Source: Hetaerina americana | Taxonomy: Eukaryota; Arthropoda; Insecta; Odonata; Calopterygidae | Assembly: GCA_022747635.1 (NCBI GenBank) | Contig: JAKTNV010000026.1 | Span: 5,390,007-5,454,006 of the forward strand | Direction of reading: 5' to 3' | Length of the DNA stretch: 64,000 nt | Part shown: positions 35,738 through 45,267 of the stretch, piece by piece | Layout of the letters: every line of letters begins with the position of its first letter | Position numbering within the stretch: the first letter of the stretch is position 1 | Made by a program: the position numbers and the translations under genes | The notes under the pieces: model-generated | Database searches by the model: none | What the model saw: only the letters and a program-made list of their open reading frames with translations | What the model was told of the DNA's origin: nothing

Positions 35738-35997
35738 ATGCATCAATTGGCTGCCTACATATCCCCCCCACCCCCTTGTTCATTTCCTATTGGTCCCTTT
35801 ACCTCTCCTTCCCCCACCTCTCCCCCGCACATCCTCTCCGCTCTTCCCCGAGAACGTCATTCTGAAGACGACAGCCGTGCTGTCGAAACGTAAAATAACA
35901 AATTGTGAGTGTCCTTTCTTTGTGTCTCTATATTCTAAAAATCTACATCTGTGTTTTTATATATTTGTGTGTCGCCGATGAGCGTTCCATTTCGAAG

Positions 35998-36008
<11 letters not shown>
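34445..36008 (+). repeat. PLE pseudo-LTR, downstream copy
   Basis: The 3' part of the full unit and the direct repeat of 31236-32799. It comprises the RT C-terminal half, the nuclease, the 3' tail with the hammerhead-like motif, and the terminus GATATTTTATAT, which runs into (TA)n. Confidence 0.93.
35854..35891 (+). ncRNA. Hammerhead-ribozyme-like motif in the PLE tail
   Basis: The sequence reads ACG, UC, AUU, then CUGAAGA (35862-35868), a stem GACAGC/GCUGUC around loop CGU, then GAAA (35885-35888) and CGU. CUGANGA, helix II, GAAA is the hammerhead core. ACG (35854-35856) could pair with CGU (35889-35891) as a short helix III with the cleavage-site UC in place. Helix I is reduced to a 3-base linker, and one extra C lies before helix II. 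Hammerhead motifs are reported in PLE pseudo-LTRs, so location and core agree. Activity is unproven and the missing helix I is a real objection. Confidence 0.5.

Positions 36009-36053
<45 letters not shown>
36005..36053. repeat. (TA)n microsatellite
   Basis: About 48 bases of TA between the PLE 3' end and the following mariner derivative. It continues at 36817-36886 beyond that insertion. Confidence 0.96.
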
Positions 36054-36061
<8 letters not shown>

Positions 36062-36811
36062 AGGGTCATCCGGAAAGTAGTACCCGTTCGTGAATTAAAG
36101 ACACAAAAGTAAATATTAACAAACATAAAAAATTTTATTTGAAAGAGGATACTTTAAACTACTTCTCAACATAATCTCCAAGCAAATTAAGGCATTTGTC
36201 ATAACGTGTGACAAGTTTCTGTATTCCTGCTGCATAGTCCTTCGCCGCCAGCTCATTGAGATACGCGAGGGACCCATCTTGCACAAATTTTTGCATAATG
36301 CAGATGGTGTTTAACAATTTCATGAACAATTGTTCGAGAAACATTGGGAAAATGCTCACAGATGTCATCAATTGTGACGCGCCGATCGTTCCTCACGAAT
36401 TCGTCAACTGAGCTCACCAGTTGGTCTGTAATGACAGACGGTCTCTCCGAACGCTCATCGTCGTGTGTGTTCCCCCTCCCCATGTTGAAGTTGCGACACC
36501 ACCGCCGAACAGACGACTCGTCCATTACATTGTCTCCATACACCTCCTTTAATTGGCGATGAATATCACATGGGCGAACGTTTCTTGCATTGAGGAATTT
36601 AATCACTGCCCTCACTTCACAACTGGCGGCGTTCTCAATTTTTTTAAACATTGTAAACAATCACAGAAACAACACAGGCAATGCTAGCGTCACGCAACTT
36701 GGCTCAGAGAAGGCAGACAAGCCACTGAAGCTATCTGACCTCGTCCAGCGGCAACTCGCGTCGTCAGCACTTCATGCGGCACGAACGGGTACTACTTTCC
36801 GGATGACCCTC

Positions 36812-36816
<5 letters not shown>
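36054..36816 (-). mobile_element. Core-deleted mariner derivative inserted in (TA)n
   Basis: A 763-bp element with near-perfect terminal inverted repeats of about 33 bp containing GAGGGTCATCCGGAAAGTAG at 36061 and its inverse ending at 36810. TA lies on each side within the microsatellite, so the exact target duplication cannot be distinguished. The element has lost most of the transposase catalytic core and is non-autonomous, intermediate in size between a full mariner and a MITE. Confidence 0.88.
36159..36660 (-). pseudogene. mariner-like transposase lacking the catalytic core
   Basis: The N-terminal frame (36660-36253) gives 135 codons with paired helix-turn-helix segments (EVRAVIKFLNARNVRP and then RRVTIDDICEHFPNVSRTIVHEI). 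It reaches the conserved KICARWVPR block and then goes out of frame. The C-terminal part in another frame (to 36159) has AYLNELAAKDYAAGIQKLVTRYDKCLN and GDYVEK, a normal mariner C-terminus. About 180 residues with all three catalytic Asp residues are deleted between them. A protein made from it would contain only the DNA-binding region plus an unrelated tail. Confidence 0.85.

Positions 36817-36886
<70 letters not shown>
36817..36886. repeat. (TA)n microsatellite
   Basis: About 70 bases of TA between the mariner derivative and the 3' end of the second PLE. Confidence 0.96.
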
Positions 36887-36888
<2 letters not shown>

Positions 36889-37756
36889 GTATAACACTAG
36901 CACTAGTGGACAAAGACAAAAACACAGAAACACACAAAAAAGAGACTCACTATTTTTCGAATTTTCGGTGGTCGTGACCACCTTTATCAAGGAAGAGAGG
37001 GACAGAACTGAAGGGAATACGAAGGCTGGAGCGATGGATGGAAGGGGAAGGTGGGGAGGGAATTCCGAAGGGACGGGTTTGGAGGGGCAGCGTTAGGAGG
37101 GTGGGGAAAATGTAGAAGGTGATGGGGGCGGAAGGGGGATGAAAATATAATTGGAGCAGGGTATTTAATGCCTAATATTGATTCCTGGCCAATTCCAGGA
37201 CTCCAAGAGCCAGATGAAGGATTGCTCTAATGTTTTCAGTTTCAGTGGAGGATCAGAGGGTGGGAGGGATGCTATGATGGATACACTATAGCATTTATCA
37301 AAGGGAGTGTTGTATTCGGAGGCGTGTTTGGGAATAGGGAGCATATCAATTAGGGAAGAGTTTTTGCATGAGGCTCGGTGGTTGTTGATTCTGATATTGA
37401 GGGGTGTGGTGCACTGCCCAATATAATAGGCAGAGCAAAGTTGACACTTCAGAAGGTACACTACATTGCTAGATGTGCAAGTAGAGGAGGGAATTGGTGG
37501 GAGAGAGTTAAAAAGCGGGTGGGAGAGGGATGGGATTTTGGTTTTGAAAATAGGGCATATTTTGCATCTGGGTTTATTGCCTGGGGTGGGAGTGGTTTTA
37601 GGACGGGTTGGGGATTTAAGGAGTGGATTGGTTGATTTGAGGAGATCGGATAGGTTGGCGGGGCGTTTGAAAGTAACTGAGGGACATTTGGGAAAAAGGT
37701 TGGCGGTGGCATTATGATTTTTTAGGATAGGGTAGAGGTCTTTTAGGAATGATGGT
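36887..37756 (-). mobile_element. 5'-truncated second Penelope-like element
   Basis: A PLE fragment on the minus strand, facing the first PLE tail to tail. It keeps the last 194 codons of the protein and about 280 bases of 3' tail, which ends at (TA)n. It is clearly a different PLE family from the complete one: the proteins align but differ at many positions. Its tail holds a degenerate counterpart of the hammerhead-like motif (36962-36991). The 5' break is near 37756, next to a tRNA-derived repeat. Such 5' truncation is typical of target-primed insertion. Confidence 0.85.
37165..37749 (-). pseudogene. PLE C-terminal fragment with GIY-YIG nuclease
   Basis: An open frame of 194 codons without an initiator at its natural 5' end. 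It starts FLKDLYPILKNHN, which corresponds to IRDLFPIINN in the complete PLE. It continues through CPSVTFKRPANLSDLLKSTN and a Cys-containing linker (NKPRCKICPI). The GIY-YIG nuclease shows VVYLLKC, YYIGQ and an Arg in IRINNHR. The reverse transcriptase is entirely missing, so it is a dead fragment although this part of the frame is undamaged. Confidence 0.88.
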
Positions 37757-37764
37757 AGAGATTC

Positions 37765-37925
37765 CCGGGCTTAGAAACCATAACCGGCCCGGACCCGAAA
37801 AATCATAGCTTGTGTAAGGCTGCAGGTGCCAAGAGTGCTTTGCCCCGGAATCGAACCCAAGCCCCTCCGGTCAGCAGTCCAACGCTCTACCCTTGGACTA
37901 CCGCGATATGCACATATATACGTAT
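37765..37925 (-). repeat. tRNA-derived SINE-like repeat
   Basis: On the minus strand it has box A TAGTCCAAGGG and box B GGTTCGATTCC at tRNA spacing (about 37840-37900), both fitting Pol III promoter consensus. The D-arm and anticodon region are tRNA-like, but the T-stem has mismatches and no acceptor stem closes, so it is not a working tRNA. A non-tRNA body (GCAGCCTTACACAAGC then TTTTTCGGGTCCGGGCC) continues toward 37765. An (AAAT)n/(TA)n run (37926-37958) lies on its 5' side. Confidence 0.55.
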
Positions 37926-38029
37926 ATAAATAAATAAATAAATAAATATATATATATAACCCGAAAACGTATTGGTAACATTTCACGAGACACCCCAATA
38001 AGGCAGTAAGAGTCAACATCCGCAAGGCA

Positions 38030-38640
38030 CCGAGGAATCTTCACCTGGGGCGATACTTTCGGGCGCGGAAGTTTCCCAGATCTTCTGCGTGCGTATCCAG
38101 GACGAATAAGAACACCAATCAGCTCGACGCGGGATCGGTCCGCGGGACCCCCGGGGAATCGGCCGACTCCCGATCGTGGGAGTGCCGCGGGCGACCAAAT
38201 CACGGCGAAGGGACGTCAACCGGGGACGTCCCTCACGTCGCAACGGCCAGTAGAAGACAAGTTTGCCGCCACTCCCTCTCGCCTCCCCCACCCATCCCCA
38301 CCTCTCATTACCTCCTCTCTCTGCCACGGCCGAGGAATCACCCCCACGGGAACGCTCACTGCGTCCCGATTCCGCCCTTGTGCTCGACGTGGCGGTGGAC
38401 CGGTTTTTCTGGGCACGGAGAGCGTTCGGTATTTGCCCGTAGAAGCTCCACCCGCGCCCGCCGTTCTCCCCCGCCGACAGCCGGATACGAGGCAAGCATT
38501 CGATTGCCGTGCGCTCCGCTCGTTTGGCTCAGAGCAAAAAGGTGAGGAGGGTCAGCGAAATAGAACCGAGCCGTTTGAGGAATTGACGAATAAGGGGAAA
38601 GGGTGGCAGGGACGAGGGCCCTGACGAAAGTTGCACTAGA
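38030..38640. other. GC/CpG-rich island 5
   Basis: About 0.6 kb rich in CpG and GC, with overlapping frames on both strands (up to 160 codons minus at 38013-38495). The peptides are Arg/Gly/Ser-rich and have no domain. It lies between a tRNA-derived repeat and the LINE. It is a possible regulatory segment of host DNA. Confidence 0.45.
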
Positions 38641-38942
38641 TGGGGACGTGCTCGCTTTATCTAATTCGTGTGTTCTTCTCAACACTCATATGAGTCGCAT
38701 CCCAACATCATATCTAGAATTCCCCGATCAATCAAAGGGGAATTAAAAGTTACAGAAATATGACTTAAATACATAATTCGTTAGATGCTTGTAAATCCTT
38801 AGGTTTTCCGAGTTTTCCTTCGCCACCCACGACCGATAAAATCGATTAAAACTTGACCAAGCTCGTAATTCTCGTTGGACAAGGTATTCGTTGGCTAAAT
38901 AAAGTGCTCGTATATGAGATATTCCGATGAGATTCCGATTAG
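38641..38942. other. Unique DNA, no gene recognised
   Basis: AT-rich sequence between the GC-rich island and the 3' end of the LINE. Confidence 0.5.
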
Positions 38943-38963
38943 ATTTATTATTATTTAGGTAAT

Positions 38964-40764
38964 CTACCGGTTAAGGTAGGTTATTGGATGGACAAAGCTC
39001 CTAATAGATATTTTGTGCCTCTTAGCAAAACACAACATCCTACTATACATCAGGCCCCTCTTCGTCTCTGAGTACTTTCTTCCTCCCTTAATCCTGTCCA
39101 ATATCCCTATCCTGTTCCTTCCCTTTCCTCTTTTGCCCAACATTCTCCCCTCGATCACATTCATCAACATCCCACTGCCGGTCAACACCCCCTTCATCCA
39201 CTTTTCCTGCCTCCGTAGGATTTCTCCCAACAAACCCATCTCTTCGCCCACCATACCAAGTACTTCCTCGTTTGTTTTCTTCTCTGTCCATTTCACCTTC
39301 TCCATTCTTCTCCATACCCACATTTCAAAAGCCTCCAGTCTACGTCTATCCTCCTGCTTCAATGACCACGTTTCCGCGCCGTACATAGCTACGCTCCAAA
39401 TTAAAGTTTTTACGAGTCTTTTCTTAACATCCTTACTCAACGTCCCCGTCATCAACTCCCTCCTTGTGAAAGCCTCTTTGTCTAGCGCAATTCTTCTCCT
39501 TACTTTCTACTTCTTTGACCGTGTTGGTCCAAAACACTACCGAGATACGTAAACTGTTCTACCTGCTCTAGTTTTTGCCGTCCTATTTTAATATTAAGCT
39601 TAGCCTTTTTCTTTCTAGAAAATCGCATAACCTTTGTTTTATTAATATTGATTCTCATCCCATACCTGTCGCACTGAATTTACAATTCATTCAGCATTGC
39701 TTGCAACACCTTGGCTCGCTGGCAAACTAAAGCTTGGTCATAAGAGAACCTAACTGATTTTACGAATTACCCGCGCACTTTCATTCCAAGCTCCAGTTCT
39801 TCCCATGCCTCTTTAATCATTTCCTCTGAATACAGGTTGAACAGCAAAGGTGATAATGGACAATTCTGCCTTACACCTCTTCCTAACACTGCCCAACCTG
39901 ACTTCCCGTTCCCCACTCGTACCTGAGCAGTCTGAGACATGTGCAGGTTGCGGATTAGCCTCCTTTCCCTCCAATCTATTCCTATTTTCTGCAGAATACT
40001 CATTAGTTTTTCCTAATTCACTCTGTCAAACGCTTTTCCGAAATCTATGAAACAGGCAAATACCTCCTGGTTGTGTTCTATATTCCTCTCGATTAATAAT
40101 CTCATTACTGCAATGGCATCACGCGTGCCTCTTCCCTTCCTAAACCCAAACTGATCGTCCCCTAAGTAACAATTTGCCCTACTATCTATCCTTTTTTTTA
40201 TGATCCTGAAAACAACTTTAGCTGCGTGGGATATTAAACTTATTGTCCTGTAGTCCTCACATTATGTAGCCTTTACCTTTTTCGGAATAGGAACTAAAAC
40301 TGATCTCACTAAGTCCTCCGGCCAGATTCCTTCCTCATAGATACTACGAATCAGCCCATATAGCCTCTTCCTCCCACATTTTCCTAAACATTTCAATAGT
40401 TCCGCGGGTATGTTATCCACCCCCATGGTCTTATTTAGTTTCATGTCCCTTAATGCCCTTTCTATCTCAGAGTCTATTAAGCCAGGACCTTAGCATTCTT
40501 TCTCTACGTCATGTTCGTTTTCTGTCTAACTTTGTTGGTATGAGTTCTTTACTATCCAGTTCTTCAATATCCTCCTTCCATCTCTCTTGAATCTTTCCTG
40601 TGTCAACTGTTACCTTACCCGCCTTATCTCTAACTGTTAGTATAGCTCTTCCTTTCTTACTTCCCGTTAGTGATTTAACTTTGCTGTTTAGCGCCCCGAT
40701 TTCACCCTTCCTCTGCAGACTTTCAATATCCTCGGACTGCGTCTTCCACCATGCTTCTATTGCT
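38964..40764 (-). pseudogene. LINE reverse transcriptase, disrupted
   Basis: The continuation of the LINE protein after the stop at 40765. Recognisable RT blocks are MGVDNIPAELLKCLG with VPIPKK (40444-40262), DQFGFRKGRGTRDA and FIDFGKAFDRVN around 40170-40030, and GVRQNCPLSPLLFNLYSE (within 40003-39767). The polymerase box, normally Phe/Tyr-Ala-Asp-Asp, reads FSYD near 39752, so the catalytic pair is lost. The C-terminal block AFEMWVWRRMEKVKW lies in a third frame (39455-38964). Stops occur at several points, among them 40262, 40024 and 39767. Confidence 0.87.
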
Positions 40765-41973
40765 TTATTTATTGTGTAATTCTTTGTACTTCATTTTGCC
40801 TAACTCTGAATTGACATTCTTCCATTTTCTCCGCTCATCCATCTTTGTAATCATCTCATCCGTGATCCATGGTTTCCTGGTCCTTTTAGCGTTAACGGCC
40901 CCAATAGTGTCTTTTGCGGCTTTCGATAACCCTTTCTTGATCCTTTCCCATTTTTCTTCGATAGTACTTAGCTCTTTACCATTCTCCATGATTTCCTCTA
41001 CCGCCTTTTGGTACTCCTTCCTTTTCAAACCATTTAATGCTTCTACATTCCATTTTCTACCTCGCCGCCCCTGCCTAATCTTTTTGAAACGGACGCTACA
41101 TTTCATAACAACTAAATTGTGGTCTGAGTCCGCATCCACTCCCGGGAAGCTGTGCGAATTTTTCACACTGTTCCTAAACCTGTGTCTAACCAGGATATAA
41201 TCTAGCTGATACCTTCCTGAGTCACCTGACATTTTCCATGTATACCTGCGTCTTTTGTGGTGTCTAAACCAAGTGTTGGTGATTACTATCCCCTGTCTCC
41301 TGCAGAACTCAACTGCTTTCACCCCGCGGTCATTCCTCGTGCCTAAACCGTAGTCCCCGACCTCGTCACCATCTCTTCCTTCGCCTACCGTTGCATTCCA
41401 ATCCCCCATCACTATCAAATGTTTCCCTGCAGGAACACACGCGATTATGTCCTCTAACTGGTCGTATATACTATCGACCTCTTCTTCCTTATGGTTGCTC
41501 TGTGGCATGTATACCTGAATAATAACTAAGTTCGTCGGGTCTGCTTTTATCTCTACTAGTAGTATTCTATCCGTTACCTGATCTATGTTGACTACGCTTC
41601 TCCCTACCTCTTCATTTAATACTATGGCAACCCCTCGTTGGCTCTCGTCCCCACCGCTGTATATTATTCTATAATTATCACCCCAGTAATCCCCACTATC
41701 CTTCCATCTCACCTCGCATAGACCTAAAATATCTATATTTCCCCTTTCCATCTCTCGCTTAATATTCTCCAATTTGCCTGTCCTCATCATTGTCCTAACA
41801 TTCCACGCTCCTATTCTAACTAATTTGGTCTTCTTCTGCGTCTTCTGTCTTGCTGCTGCTGGTTTACCCTTGCGAGGGTTCCGTGGAATGACGACCGCGG
41901 AAGCCTTGCCTCCCCGGCTGTCGGGCGCGACACACGGCCGATTGGGCCGAGCTCCGTAGCTGCCAGGACTCAA
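40765..41973 (-). pseudogene. LINE apurinic-type endonuclease domain (intact part of a dead element)
   Basis: A 402-codon frame. The exonuclease/endonuclease/phosphatase fold nicks target DNA so that the LINE can prime reverse transcription. The active-site signatures are all present: Asn58 in AWNVR, Glu87 in CEVRW, Asp191 and Asn193 in GDWNAT, Asp258 in YQLDYI, and Asp284-His285 in DSDHNLV. The first 50 residues are basic, Pro/Lys-rich and poorly conserved. The frame stops after KYKELHNK, before the reverse transcriptase, which normally follows in the same protein. Host-gene pipelines often mislabel such domains as craniofacial development protein 2-like. Confidence 0.88.
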
Positions 41974-42290
41974 AAATCTCTGTATTGTCCATCATTTAAA
42001 TCTTTGGAGTAATAATTGAGGTGGTTTCTCGTTGCCTTCCTCAATAGTGTTTTTAACGTGACACCATCACTTACTGGCCGCCCCACTGGGGTCAGACGCC
42101 ATTGCAGCCGCCTCACTGAGGAACAGACGCTGCGTGGACTACCTTTCGTCTGGCTCCTATCCTTCGACCTATCTGGCTAGGGTGACCCTACCAGGAGTAA
42201 TTATTATTACTCCCGCCAGCACGGCTCTAGGGGTCATCGGAACGCACAAGCCCTTCCACCACGTCAAGGTTGTAGTCTGGGGAGGGATTA

Positions 42291-43943
42291 GATGTATTAT
42301 GATGATGTATATGTTCTATATATTGTTAAGAATGAAAAGATCCGGAGCATGCATAGAACTATTAAGGTACGTTTTGGATGGACATAATCACCAAATAAAT
42401 GTTTCAAGTCGATGCAATTGATATTTCATTCACGAAAATATATAATATGCACATTTTTGTAGCGTAGAGCTTTGTGTGGCAGGCCAAATGTTTTCAACGT
42501 TTTATTCCCATTTGTTTCTCATGCATGTATCTAATCTTTTATATAATATTTAATTCTTTTTACAATATAATTTTCGATCTTATAAATCCCTGTATAATAA
42601 GTGGGCAACAAAAATTGCGTATACTTTACAAAAAAAGAGGATGAGTTAAGTATAAATAAGTTCCCAGCCTGAGTTTTATAGGCCGCCGTTCAATTTTTTA
42701 AGAAATGGTAAGTTTTTCACTTTCGGCGTTGACCAATGTTTATTTTTATTTCTATGATGATATGATTATACCTGCAGCACAATAATGTGTGCAGTAGTTA
42801 TCCATACTAAATTTGTTTTCGTTAAAGCTTACGCTCTAAAATAATTGACGCATCTTTCATAAGCACTAGTTCAAAGGTTTTTTCAGGCATGAATGAAATA
42901 CAGAACTATAGTATTTACGAGGATAATATTCTTGTGTGTGGTAATTCACGAAAAGGTACCAGTTACATGGTAATGGATATCAAATTCAAAGTGGTATTCA
43001 CATGTTTTAGATGCTATCGCCTTGTCTCCTTCCTTATGAGTCATTTCTTTTTTACCGATAAATAAAATGGACGAATAATTAATCATTCATGACGTTTCTA
43101 AAGTGCTCGTAGTGCAAATGGGAAAACTGTATTTACACTTGTTTGTAGACGTTTTATTTACATATTCAAATCAACACGAAAGAAAGGAGAAAAAGTATCC
43201 GTCGATTACTCCCTTTAGCCTTACACTAAATAAGATGTGATCTCTGTGCCATGAAAATTGTGGAATATATACAAAAAGTGTATTACATTTTAAATAGTCA
43301 TTAATCGTGTGTGTATGCAGAATGGATAAAATTATGAAAAAATTATTTAGAAAAAGATTGTAAAAATCACGCCTTGAATTTTTTATGAAGTAAACTATAA
43401 GATCCACAAAAACCATTTCATTCTTCATTTCGATTCGTGTTTCGACTAATAAAAACGTTACGTATGTTTTCAAGGTTAAAATTGACTTATGTACTAGCCC
43501 ACACCTTCATCGGAAAATAAAAAAGCTTCCGTGGACTTAACTAAGTTCATCACTTCAATAAAATGAGCTACCACAACATGACCATTGAAACTTTTTATTT
43601 TTCGGCACAGCTTACTGGGCTATTTTAAAATGAAAATAAAAATTCCATTATGTAGAACTTAGAGGGTTCTATGTTACTAAGTCATTAGTGGCTCTCAATG
43701 GCTAAAATAAAAATATAGATAGGAGAGGAACAAATTTGATTTAAGAGCGTACAAGCGGCTGACTGTGTAATGATAATTTGTTTACTTTGAAAAGGCACAA
43801 CTAAAAGGAAAGAAAAACACATACGAGTTTTACCGATAAAAAAGTACATAGTACAAATATTACAGTGTAATCCCCATTGCCAAACTTTTTGAAATGCTGA
43901 GAGTCCAATGTATCAAAAATATTCGAACACATTGAGAGAAATA
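42291..43943. other. AT-rich unique DNA, no gene recognised
   Basis: No gene, RNA or transposon was recognised between the LINE and mariner copy B. Confidence 0.5.
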
Positions 43944-45265
43944 CTACCTTGATCAAAAAGTTCCCGGAATAACCACCGTGTGGCGCTCCCATCGTTCCGA
44001 TTTGAGTTCTGTTTTTTTTGTTAAATTGGTACATCTGTTGTTGATATTCCCTTTAAATCTTAGTGTCATAACTTGACATTTGCAAAAGTTACGTAGCCAA
44101 GAGTACATCTATCTCTGTGTGTGTTGGCGATTTTTTACAATTGCAGAAATGGATTTATATTTGCAACAACGAACTTGTATTAAATTTTGCGTAAAAAACG
44201 GATTTAGTGGCGCACGGACGTTGGAAATGTTGGAAAAGTGTTTCGGCAACGATTCTCTAAAAAAAACGGTCGTTTACCAGTGGCACGAGCGGTTCAGAAG
44301 TGGTCGTGAGTCAATCGAAGATGATGAACGCAGTGGCAGACCATCGACATCGAAAGTCGGTGAAAAAATTGATAAAGTAAAAGAAATGTTGGTCAATAAC
44401 CGCAAATTAACCATCAGAGAAATAGCGGAGGACTTGAACATTGCCTATGGATCCGCCCAAGACATTGTGGTTAATGATTTGGGTTTCCGTCGTGTAGCAT
44501 GCCAAAAGACCTCAATTTCATGCAAAAAAGAGACCGTGTTGACGTCGCAAAAGACATGATTTGCGAGGCTGAATCCGATCCCACATTCATCAAAAGGATC
44601 ATTACTGGAGACGAGACGTGGGTTTATGAGTACGACACGCAATCCAGACATCAGGCAAGTGAATGGCGTTCACCAAATGAGCCGAGACCAAAAAAACCAC
44701 GTCGTTTTCAGTCAAAAAAGAAGGCAATGCTGACGGTTTTCATGGATTACAACGGTGTAGTGCATCATGAATTTTTGCCAGAAGGCCAGACAGTAAACAA
44801 AGAGTATTATTTGGGCGTTATGAGACGTTTGCGTGAAGCAATTCGCCGAAAGAGACCAGAAATGTGGGCAGAAAACTCGTGGATTTTGCACCATGATAAC
44901 GCACCGTCGCACAGTGCTATCATTATTCGTAATTTTTTGACGAAAAATGCAACAAATACCATCCAACAGCCACCGAATTCACCTGATTTGGCTCCCTGTG
45001 ACTTCTTTCTGTTCAATCGAGTTAAAAAACCATTACGGGGAACGCGTTTTAGCAGCCGAGAGGAAGTAATGGAAAAATCGCAGGAAGCACTGATGGACAT
45101 ACCGAAAACCGAATATAAAAAATGTTTCGAGGATTGGATCAAGCGCTGGCATAAGTGTGTTGCAGTCGATGGGGATTACTTTGAAGGGGACAATATAGAT
45201 TTAGATGAATAAACTTGTATTTTTAATTTTCTGAATAAATTCCGGGAAATTTTTGATCAAGGTAG
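43944..45265 (+). mobile_element. mariner transposon, copy B (defective)
   Basis: A 1,322-bp element with the same terminal repeats as copy A (CTACCTTGATCAAAAA at the left, its inverse ending at 45265) and flanking TA on both sides (43942-43943 and 45266-45267). It is one base longer than copy A because of an 8-A run at 44259-44266. It lies in the opposite orientation to copy A about 40 kb away, in unrelated flanking DNA. One frameshift remains in its transposase, so it is non-autonomous. Confidence 0.94.
44149..45212 (+). pseudogene. Single-frameshift mariner transposase, copy B
   Basis: The first frame, from the ATG at 44149 (MDLYLQQRTCIKFCVKNGF), carries the complete paired helix-turn-helix region with a GRPST linker and stops at 44559. 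The second frame (44499-45212, 237 codons) carries the whole catalytic region: Asp38 in GDETW, Asp133 in HHDNAPSH and Asp168 in SPDLAPCDFF, with exact DD34D spacing. The second frame is identical in translation to that of copy A. About 10 bases are missing at the junction near 44500, where mariners have a short segment before PKDLNF. Only this lesion separates the gene from an open frame. One substitution (Tyr for Asn at codon 4) distinguishes it from copy A in the parts compared. Confidence 0.92.
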
Positions 45266-45267
45266 TA

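Larger units (their letters stand above)
30730..36008 (+). mobile_element. Complete Penelope-like element with tandem pseudo-LTR and inverted tail
   Basis: The order is an inverted copy of the element tail (30730-31237), a direct partial copy of the 3' half (31236-32799), then a full unit (about 32800-36008). This arrangement, a partial tandem copy upstream plus a small inverted piece, is characteristic of Penelope-like retroelements, where the repeated part is called a pseudo-LTR. The two direct copies of 1,564 bases appear identical at a constant offset of 3,209, so the insertion is recent or has been homogenised. (TA)n borders both outer ends. The full unit encodes one intact RT plus GIY-YIG protein. 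It is the only element here that looks potentially autonomous. Confidence 0.92.
38943..42290 (-). mobile_element. APE-type LINE (RTE-like), near full length but broken
   Basis: A non-LTR retrotransposon of about 3.3 kb on the minus strand. The order is a 5' untranslated region (from about 42290), an apurinic-type endonuclease, a reverse transcriptase, then a 3' end with TAA-type short repeats at 38943-38960. A compact single-protein layout with endonuclease first, about 3.3 kb in all, and a repeat-type tail suit RTE/Bov-B-like elements. The clade is tentative. The endonuclease is intact, whereas the reverse transcriptase has stops and frameshifts, so the element is dead. The 5' limit is judged from where element-like sequence fades. 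Confidence 0.82.

Noticed and set aside
31236..36008. An LTR retrotransposon with 1.56 kb LTRs
   Set aside because: The direct repeats contain RT and GIY-YIG coding sequence, lack TG..CA ends and a primer-binding site, and the protein is of PLE type without protease, RNase H or integrase.
36054..36816. A MITE of unknown origin
   Set aside because: Mariner helix-turn-helix and C-terminal coding segments are readable inside, so it is a deletion derivative of a mariner.
36590..37096. 168-codon plus-strand gene
   Set aside because: It runs antisense through the mariner derivative, then through (TA)n encoding Ile-Tyr repeats, then antisense PLE tail.
38013..38495. 160-codon minus-strand gene
   Set aside because: It lies in a CpG-rich island with frames open on both strands and has no recognisable domain.
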